Origin: DRQF01 sp964559135
GTDB taxonomy: Bacteria > Planctomycetota > GCA-002687715 > DRQF01
DNA length: 11,012 nt
NCBI GenBank assembly: GCA_964559135.1
Contig: CAZLGG010000128.1
Span: 1-11,012, forward strand
Reading direction: 5' to 3'
The notes beneath the pieces are model-generated. The model had not been told where the DNA came from. It worked only from the letters and a program-made list of their open reading frames with translations, and did no database searches. Position numbers and translations under genes: made by a program. Shown here in pieces: positions 5,431 through 11,012 of the stretch (within the stretch, counting starts at the first letter, position 1; each line of letters starts with the position of its first letter).

Positions 5431-8400
5431 ATGAAACGAGAGATCTTCGAACGATTCAGCAAGAAGGGCCGGCTCGGCGGGCGCTTGGATGAAATCCTCG
5501 AGCGTACCGAGCGCGGAGAGCTCCCCCGTATGGATGCGGGCGATTTGATCGGAAACCACGTCGTCGCCAATCTCATGGCCAAGCCGGGGAGGAAGGAAGA
5601 TGAAACCCGCCTCCTCTTCGAAGCCCAGCGGGCCCGAGCGCGACTCTACCATCAGAGCAGCGGGGCCACCGCTCTCGAGGCCGCCGAGGCTCTCGTGGAG
5701 GCGCGCGGCGCCCTGAGAGACCTCGGCGATCCCGTGGAGCCCTTGTCGTCCCTCTGCGCCCTCGCCTCCGGGGTTCTCGACGATCTGCGCGAGATCGGCT
5801 CGCGTAGGACCGCGTGGTCGGTCTTCCGCGTCCTCTACGACGCACGGAAATCCGGTCCCGAAGGGATGGATGCGGCCCTCGTCGACGGTTTCTTGAATCT
5901 GGCCGACGACCTCATGGGCGACGTCTTCGAACCGGGCATCGTCGACGTCATCCTGGAGATCAGCGATTGGGCGCGGGCCGCCTATCCCCAGGCATGGACC
6001 AGGTTGGCGCGACTATTGCCCCGTATCCTTGAAGACCACATGGAGGACTTGGCGACGCCGACGGCCCTCAGAACCTGGCTCTACGCCCGCCACGTCTGCC
6101 TTCCCTGCGAAGGGGAGGTCTTCGTCAGTCTGGTGAAGCGCGTCGTTGCCGACGAGCGCCGGGACCAGGAAGCACGAAGCCTCTACAACGAACTGTTGCA
6201 GAGTCAGCCGGAAAGGAAAGAAGAGCTCGAGAGAGGTTTCGAGGAACTTGCCTACGCGAACCCCGATCCGGACATCGGAGCCGACACGGATCTCGAGGCT
6301 CTGAATCACATCCTCTCAGAGCACTATCCCGACGCCGCGTGGGTCTGGCGGAATCGTGCCCTCCTTTTCCGACGGCGCGGCGAGTCCATGGGGGCCCTTG
6401 CCTGTCTGGCCCGGGCCATGGAAATCTCCGGTCCGCCTCCCGAGTTGATGGCGTATCTGTCTCCTTGCGTGGCGGAGATCGGCTTCGTCGTTGCGGCCCA
6501 CCAGTTCTCGCGCTTCGTCGGGAACCCGGATCGGGCTCGCTACGGCCTTCAGGTCTTGGACCTTCTCGTCGCCGAGCCCTCATCACGAGAAGGTCGGGTC
6601 CGTCTGGCCGTGAAACTCGAGGCGGCCCTCGCCGACGCCGCGACGCCTCCCGAGTTCAAGACCATCATCGTGCGAAGGCGTGCGGAGTTGCTCTTCGAGG
6701 CCGGCGACGATGACCATGCGGAACCTCTGCTCAAATCGCTTCTCCGGGAGGACGCCACCGACGAATGGGCGGCCATTCGTCTGGCGGAGATCTCTTTTCG
6801 GCGCGGCGACCTGGCCGGCGCCAAGGCCGCCCTACAAGCCCGGTTCTCCCAACGGGTCGTCCCGCTCGAGGCCCATCTGAAGTCCCGGATCGCGGAAGCC
6901 GAAGGCCGGACGGAAGAGGCTCTCCGCGAGAACGCCCGAGCCATGCAGGGCATAGAGGCCGCCCAAAAAGCGGGGCGAGATCACCAGGAGAAGGCTCTCT
7001 TCGTGCTCGCCGATCGAATCCGGAGGATGCACGGTCAGGCCGGCACGGATGGACCTCTGCTCGCCATGTTGATGGTCGAGATGCATGCGATCCGGCACAA
7101 GGACGTCGACATCGTGGCGCCGTTCATCGAGCGGCGCGCGGTTCAACTCTCGCTCGCCACGGGTGACGTCGAGGGGGCGCGTAAGATCATCGCGGACCTT
7201 GTCGAGAGACGGGGCGGAGACACCCAGATCTTCATCGAAGGGGCTCGGGCCTGCATCCAGGCCGGCCGCCTGGACGAGGCGAGAGACTACCTGCGCAAGG
7301 CGGAGGAGTCCGGCCACGGCAACTCCGGCGAAACGAAGATCCTGGCCGGGATGGTCGCGCTGCAGGATGGGGATCTCGACGCCGCGCGCGCCTTCGCCGA
7401 AGCCGCCTACGAGATGGTGCCGACCGCGGACGCGCGATGGATTCTGGCCGCCGTCGCCTTGGGCGAGGAGAACGAGACGGAGGCCTTGAGGGTTCTTGAC
7501 GCCTATCGCGACGACGAGGGTGGTACCGACGTTCTCGTAGGGCGCATCCACAGCCTTCGCGGTCGCCTTCGAGAGCGTGCGGGCCGGCCCGAGGAGGCCC
7601 TCACGGACTATCTCGCGGCCGCGGAAGCCGACGAGGGACAGCGTGACGCTCGGCGTCGTGCCGGATGGCTGGCCTTCGATCTGGCGATGGGCGACGGCGG
7701 ACTCGCCATCGATAGCGAAGGGCTGAAGCGCGCTGTCAAACTCCTGCACGGGTTCAACGACTCGGAATCCGTCGTGCGACGGGTCTTGGCCGAAAGCCGA
7801 CTGGAGACCGACGGACACCTCGCTGCCGAAAAGCTGGCCGCATCCTTGCCGCGGACCGCGGGCAAGGCGTGGCAGCGGATTCAGTGCGAACGCATCCGGC
7901 GTTCCCTCGAGGCAGGGGACGACGATGTGGCTCTGCAGGTCATGGAGGCCCTCTTTGCGGAGGGGGAATTGTCGAAGGCGCTCGAGCGCCAGCTCAAGAC
8001 TCAATCAGCGCGTCTGCTTCGGAGTCGCGCGTTGCGTCGCGCAGCCGCCTCGACCGGTGATGGTCGTGACGTGATCGAGTCCGTTCTCGCGGACCTGGAA
8101 GAGGCGTCGCGCCGCGCCCCGTCCACCCACTTTGCCGCGGCCGCCCTGGCTTTGGCCAAGGCCGCGGGCCGACACGAAGGAGACATTCCCCTGGGCCGTG
8201 CCACGCCCCGCTCCCTGGCTTTGGCGGTCTCTCTCGCGGGAGGCGAGAGGCGCAAGACCCGCCGGAAGCAGACCGACGGTGACCGCAGGCGAAAGGAGTC
8301 GCCGGACACGGAGGATGGGCGACTGGCCCTCCTCCTCGACGCCATCGGCGACGACACCGTTCCGGCCCGTGAAATTCTGACCGCCCTGCAGCGCATCGTC

Positions 8401-10434
8401 GAGCACGGCGAACCTCTTCCCTTCCCGCGCGGCGAAATGCTGGCGCTCGCAGCCGGTCGAGCTCTCGCGACGGACGATGACGAGGGACTCGATCACGTGC
8501 TGGCCACCGGCGAGTCGGGTCTGGCCGTCTTCAGCGATTTCCGCCATCTGAAGGCGGCCCGCGCCGGCGAGGAGACGATGGAGTGGGCTCATCTCCTGAG
8601 CTTGGTTCATTCTCTGAAGACATCCCTCGCGCCGCTCGCTCCCGACGACGAAAAGTGTCTGAGCAAGATGGAGGCAAAGATCACGGCCGTGCGAGAGACA
8701 CCGTCTCCCGCCTGGGCTTCCGCGCGCTTGAGGACGGCCGGCAAGCGCAGTCGGACTCATGCTCTCGATGTGCTGCGTTTCTGGGAGCGCCTCCTCGATG
8801 ACGATCCGTCGGCGGAGGCCCTCCACCACGTCGCCCTCCAACGACTCAGCATGGCCCACGAGGCCGAGAGCTTGAACGCGGGCGACATGGACCTTTGGCG
8901 ATCCGCCCACGAGGCGTGGCGTCGATTGCTGGAATGCGAGGCCTTCTGGGAGCAGGCACGATCGGGCCTGGCGGGGCAGTATCCCGACGACGTCGCGAAG
9001 GACGTGGTCGAACGCATTCGCGGTAGAATCGCCTACTGGTTGTTGGACGCCCAGCTCAGGCTCGCGAAGCAGTGCCTCCACCAGGGGGATCTCTCGACGG
9101 CGGTGGACCACGGTCGGCTGACGATGAAGTCGCCGCTCTTGGAACTCGCGGATGCATCACGCATTCGGGACGAACTCTTCCACGCCCTGTCCGGGGATCT
9201 GGAAAAGCAAATCCAGTCGGGCCGGATGACCGAGGCCTTGGCCTGCATCGACCACGTCATCGTCGCCGATCCGAGCAACCCCACGGCCATGCGCGAGATG
9301 GTGCGAGTCGCCGCGACCGCGGTCCAGGGGAACCTGGCGGTGGTCGACGCGTTGACGTCGCCGCCCGATGATTCCATGGTCGCGGACACGTCCGCTCTCA
9401 TCTCCCAGGTGCTCGCCGTGGCGGGCGGATGCCTGGATGAGCTGCTCGCCGCGGAGGTCGCCGATCGCGATCTCGCGAAGAGTCTCGCCACCTGTCTGCG
9501 GGCGCGAGCCTTCGTGGCTTGGCGGCGCGACAAGGACGTGGAGGCCGCCGCTGCGGATCTGGATCGGGCCATCGATCTGCTCGATGGCGCGGGCGAATCC
9601 TCGGAAACCCTTCGCCACCTGCGCTCGGAGGTAGGGTTGGACGTGGTGCGGCGGACGATGGAACACGCACCGGACGACGCCGCGGGCGACCCGTCCGACA
9701 ACCCGCTGGAGGAGGCCATCTCCGAGGTTGATCGTCTGCTGGACCTGGACCCCGGCAACGTCGAGGTCATCACGCAAAAGGCGAAACTCCTGTTGGCCCT
9801 CCAGCGCGACGATGAGGCGGAGGCGCTCGCTCGCGGGCTGTTCGACGGGGCCCGGCAATCCGGCGAGCCGGCCCGGGTCAGGGCGGCCGTCGAGCTGCTG
9901 CACCAGGTCCGGAGTGGCCGTGAGAAGCTGCGCTACGAAAGTCGCATGCAGATGGTTGAACAGGCTTTGGCGCAGAGGAACTTCCGCGGAGCGCTCACCG
10001 TCTTCCGCGAAGCGACGGAGGGCCGTGAGAAGGAGCCGATGCACCTGAAGACCCACGTGCGCATCCTCCTCGGCATGCACAAGCTCGAGAAGGCGCGCTA
10101 TGTCCTGGAGGAATTGGGGCGCTGCCGCGACGTGACGCGGGAGCATAGGGAGTTGGGGGCTCTGTTCTCTTGCCTCGAAGCCGTCAGCGAGCGGGGTGGA
10201 GACCTCTATGCTGCTTGGGAGTTGCACGAACGGGGCAAGAACACGGAGGCGTCGGCCATCCTCGATGAAATCCTCGCCGCGAAACCCGACGATGGCCTGG
10301 CCCTTTTCCTGCGCGCCCGTTGCGCCGCCGATGACGGCAACAGTGCGAAAGCGGAGGAACTTGTGGCTCGCCTCCAGGCGTCGCGGACCCCCCCGTGGAT
10401 GAAGGTGATGCTTTCGGGAGAATGTCAGTCATGA
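5431..10434 (+). CDS. Giant TPR-rich alpha-solenoid protein (1667 residues) with Trp-rich W-module
   Basis: This is a 1667-residue, almost entirely helical protein with no signal peptide or membrane segment, hence cytoplasmic. Clear TPR-like stretches lie at about 302-334 (AWVWRNRALLFRRRGESMGA), 412-472, 597-755 (ARACIQAGRLDEARDYLRKA; GMVALQDGDLDAARAFAEAA), 1432-1477 (LLALQRDDEAEALARGLFD) and 1598-1652. Near 1111-1230 is a Trp-rich module: FWERLLDDDPSAEALHHVAL (1117-1136), then W1156, W1163 and F1172-W1173 in a W-x6-W-x9-W pattern. I recall this from TPR proteins carrying a J-like N-terminal domain. A charged Arg/Lys/Asp linker (937-964) splits the protein into two solenoids. One CxxC occurs (C223, C226), too little to claim metal binding. 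The first ~250 residues match nothing I know. It is presumably a scaffold; no enzyme motif is seen. Its stop overlaps the next start as ATGA, suggesting coupled synthesis and interaction with that protein. Confidence 0.9.
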   Translation: MKREIFERFSKKGRLGGRLDEILERTERGELPRMDAGDLIGNHVVANLMAKPGRKEDETRLLFEAQRARARLYHQSSGATALEAAEALVEARGALRDLGDPVEPLSSLCALASGVLDDLREIGSRRTAWSVFRVLYDARKSGPEGMDAALVDGFLNLADDLMGDVFEPGIVDVILEISDWARAAYPQAWTRLARLLPRILEDHMEDLATPTALRTWLYARHVCLPCEGEVFVSLVKRVVADERRDQEARSLYNELLQSQPERKEELERGFEELAYANPDPDIGADTDLEALNHILSEHYPDAAWVWRNRALLFRRRGESMGALACLARAMEISGPPPELMAYLSPCVAEIGFVVAAHQFSRFVGNPDRARYGLQVLDLLVAEPSSREGRVRLAVKLEAALADAATPPEFKTIIVRRRAELLFEAGDDDHAEPLLKSLLREDATDEWAAIRLAEISFRRGDLAGAKAALQARFSQRVVPLEAHLKSRIAEAEGRTEEALRENARAMQGIEAAQKAGRDHQEKALFVLADRIRRMHGQAGTDGPLLAMLMVEMHAIRHKDVDIVAPFIERRAVQLSLATGDVEGARKIIADLVERRGGDTQIFIEGARACIQAGRLDEARDYLRKAEESGHGNSGETKILAGMVALQDGDLDAARAFAEAAYEMVPTADARWILAAVALGEENETEALRVLDAYRDDEGGTDVLVGRIHSLRGRLRERAGRPEEALTDYLAAAEADEGQRDARRRAGWLAFDLAMGDGGLAIDSEGLKRAVKLLHGFNDSESVVRRVLAESRLETDGHLAAEKLAASLPRTAGKAWQRIQCERIRRSLEAGDDDVALQVMEALFAEGELSKALERQLKTQSARLLRSRALRRAAASTGDGRDVIESVLADLEEASRRAPSTHFAAAALALAKAAGRHEGDIPLGRATPRSLALAVSLAGGERRKTRRKQTDGDRRRKESPDTEDGRLALLLDAIGDDTVPAREILTALQRIVEHGEPLPFPRGEMLALAAGRALATDDDEGLDHVLATGESGLAVFSDFRHLKAARAGEETMEWAHLLSLVHSLKTSLAPLAPDDEKCLSKMEAKITAVRETPSPAWASARLRTAGKRSRTHALDVLRFWERLLDDDPSAEALHHVALQRLSMAHEAESLNAGDMDLWRSAHEAWRRLLECEAFWEQARSGLAGQYPDDVAKDVVERIRGRIAYWLLDAQLRLAKQCLHQGDLSTAVDHGRLTMKSPLLELADASRIRDELFHALSGDLEKQIQSGRMTEALACIDHVIVADPSNPTAMREMVRVAATAVQGNLAVVDALTSPPDDSMVADTSALISQVLAVAGGCLDELLAAEVADRDLAKSLATCLRARAFVAWRRDKDVEAAAADLDRAIDLLDGAGESSETLRHLRSEVGLDVVRRTMEHAPDDAAGDPSDNPLEEAISEVDRLLDLDPGNVEVITQKAKLLLALQRDDEAEALARGLFDGARQSGEPARVRAAVELLHQVRSGREKLRYESRMQMVEQALAQRNFRGALTVFREATEGREKEPMHLKTHVRILLGMHKLEKARYVLEELGRCRDVTREHRELGALFSCLEAVSERGGDLYAAWELHERGKNTEASAILDEILAAKPDDGLALFLRARCAADDGNSAKAEELVARLQASRTPPWMKVMLSGECQS
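10416..10420 (+). promoter_or_regulatory. Ribosome binding site of the J-like gene, inside the giant TPR gene
   Basis: GGGAG lies 10 bases before ATG 10431 and only 1 base before the in-frame ATG at 10422. The spacing and the ATGA overlap favour 10431. Confidence 0.45.
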
Positions 10435-10934
10435 AGCGTGTCGCGGACCACGTCAACAATCCTTTCGTCTTCGATCGCTGCGTCGTTCCACCGTCCCGTT
10501 CGGCCTTGGCCGTCCTCAACGTGGAACGGGAGGAGCTGGCGTCCACCAGCATCGATGATCTTCTTGCCCGCGCGCTCACCCAGCTGTCCGACGATCCGGA
10601 TCTCGCGACATGCTACGGCCAGCCCGTCAGCGCGGACGATCTCCGCGAGGCGGCCGACGCTCTTCGGGACCCCGCGTCTCGTCTCGTCAACGAGTTGTTG
10701 GACTACCGTTACCATCGTTTCGATTTGGCCGTTGTCGAGGAGGTTCAAGAGCTCCTCGAACGCTTCGAACGCAAGCTCGTGCGCCGAGGTCGTCCCCAGT
10801 CCGTCGAGATCGCCCTCGTGGCTCGTCTTCTCCAGCAGATTCTCACCGCCGCGGAGGCGCCCAAGGCCGACGACCCCCAACTCGACCCCCCCGAGATCCC
10901 CTCCATCGACACCCTCCTCACCGACCTCCTCTGA
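10431..10934 (+). CDS. Small protein resembling the J-like N-terminal module of TPR chaperone-type proteins
   Basis: This 167-residue protein has no signal or membrane segment. Residues about 8-92 follow a pattern I associate with a divergent J-domain-like module: NPF at 10-12, a helix of LDDLLARALTQL type, a short loop (CYGQPVS), then DDLREAADALRDPASRLVNEL (69-89), matching 'vreA...L.dP.rRl.hEL'. The HPD tripeptide of true DnaJ proteins is absent, so canonical J activity is not expected. A charged helix (102-120) and a Pro/Asp-rich acidic tail (144-167) ending DTLLTDLL follow; the tail may be a docking peptide. The ATG overlaps the giant gene's stop as ATGA, so the two proteins are probably made together. 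The family link is from memory and needs a profile search; a plain hypothetical protein is the alternative. Confidence 0.8.
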   Translation: MKRVADHVNNPFVFDRCVVPPSRSALAVLNVEREELASTSIDDLLARALTQLSDDPDLATCYGQPVSADDLREAADALRDPASRLVNELLDYRYHRFDLAVVEEVQELLERFERKLVRRGRPQSVEIALVARLLQQILTAAEAPKADDPQLDPPEIPSIDTLLTDLL

Positions 10935-10943
10935 CGAGGGCAG

Positions 10944-10978
10944 GAAGAACCGCCGGGCCCGCCGCTCGGGGCTTCTTC
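10944..10978 (+). terminator. Weak hairpin after the J-like gene
   Basis: GAAGAA (10944-10949) pairs with TTCTTC (10973-10978), extended by CC/GG across a bulged base around a GC-rich loop. The nearest T-run (five T, 10989-10993) is 10 bases past the stem, so a classical terminator is doubtful. It may instead be an attenuator or processing hairpin before the next gene. Confidence 0.25.
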
Positions 10979-11000
10979 GACGTTCAGGTTTTTCTCTCAC

Positions 11001-11012
11001 GGAGGCACGGAG
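11001..11012 (+). promoter_or_regulatory. Shine-Dalgarno sequence of a gene starting beyond the right edge
   Basis: GGAGG (11001-11005) followed by GGAG (11009-11012) is a strong ribosome binding signal at the very end of the window. A plus-strand gene should start within about 10 bases outside it, co-directional with and less than 100 bases after the J-like gene, and so likely in the same operon. Confidence 0.45.

Noticed and set aside
6097..6108. CxxC (C223/C226) in the giant TPR protein as a zinc or redox site
   Set aside because: There is only one pair, with no second CxxC or His partners nearby.
6832..10227. Three long minus-strand open frames (356-390 codons) opposite the giant TPR gene
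   Set aside because: They mirror the codon bias of the sense gene, have no recognisable domain, and would need three genes fully antisense to a clear TPR protein.

Overview
The window is GC-rich (about two thirds G+C by eye) and encodes protein families typical of Planctomycetota: a sigma-70-like (ECF-type) factor joined to a membrane-anchored Ser/Thr protein kinase, a secreted HEAT-repeat protein, and very large TPR proteins. The phylum is an inference from architecture and gene pairing. No rRNA, tRNA, transposase, CRISPR array or metabolic enzyme is visible.

Layout. Two gene sets diverge from a 168-base control region at 3962-4129. Leftward (minus strand): a cytoplasmic HEAT/TPR-type scaffold protein (2396-3961), then a small ECF-like sigma factor (1643-2332), then a Pkn-type kinase (1646 to beyond the left edge) whose ATG overlaps the sigma stop as ATGA. 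Rightward (plus strand): a secreted HEAT-repeat protein (4130-5266), a 164-base gap, a 1667-residue TPR-rich solenoid protein (5431-10434), and a 167-residue protein (10431-10934) whose start overlaps the previous stop, again as ATGA. A good Shine-Dalgarno sequence at the right edge shows that another plus-strand gene begins just outside.

How they may work together. The sigma/kinase pair looks like a phosphorylation-controlled transcription switch: the kinase has a complete catalytic core, one membrane helix, and the start of a probable TPR sensor region. The HEAT/TPR protein upstream may be a partner. On the plus strand, the small protein resembles the J-like N-terminal module ('NPF ... DP-x-x-RL-x-x-EL') that I recall as fused to TPR proteins with a W-x6-W-x9-W helical module. 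That W-module appears in the neighbouring 1667-residue protein. My main hypothesis is therefore a family normally fused but here split into two translationally coupled genes, possibly part of a chaperone-like (Hsp70-associated) assembly continuing past the right edge. This rests on remembered family patterns, not on a search.

Non-coding stretches are all under 300 bases: 2336-2395, 3962-4129, 5267-5430 and 10935-11012. The most notable site is a 31-base interrupted dyad at 4052-4082 between the divergent genes. Long antisense open frames across the window are GC-rich shadows and were left out.
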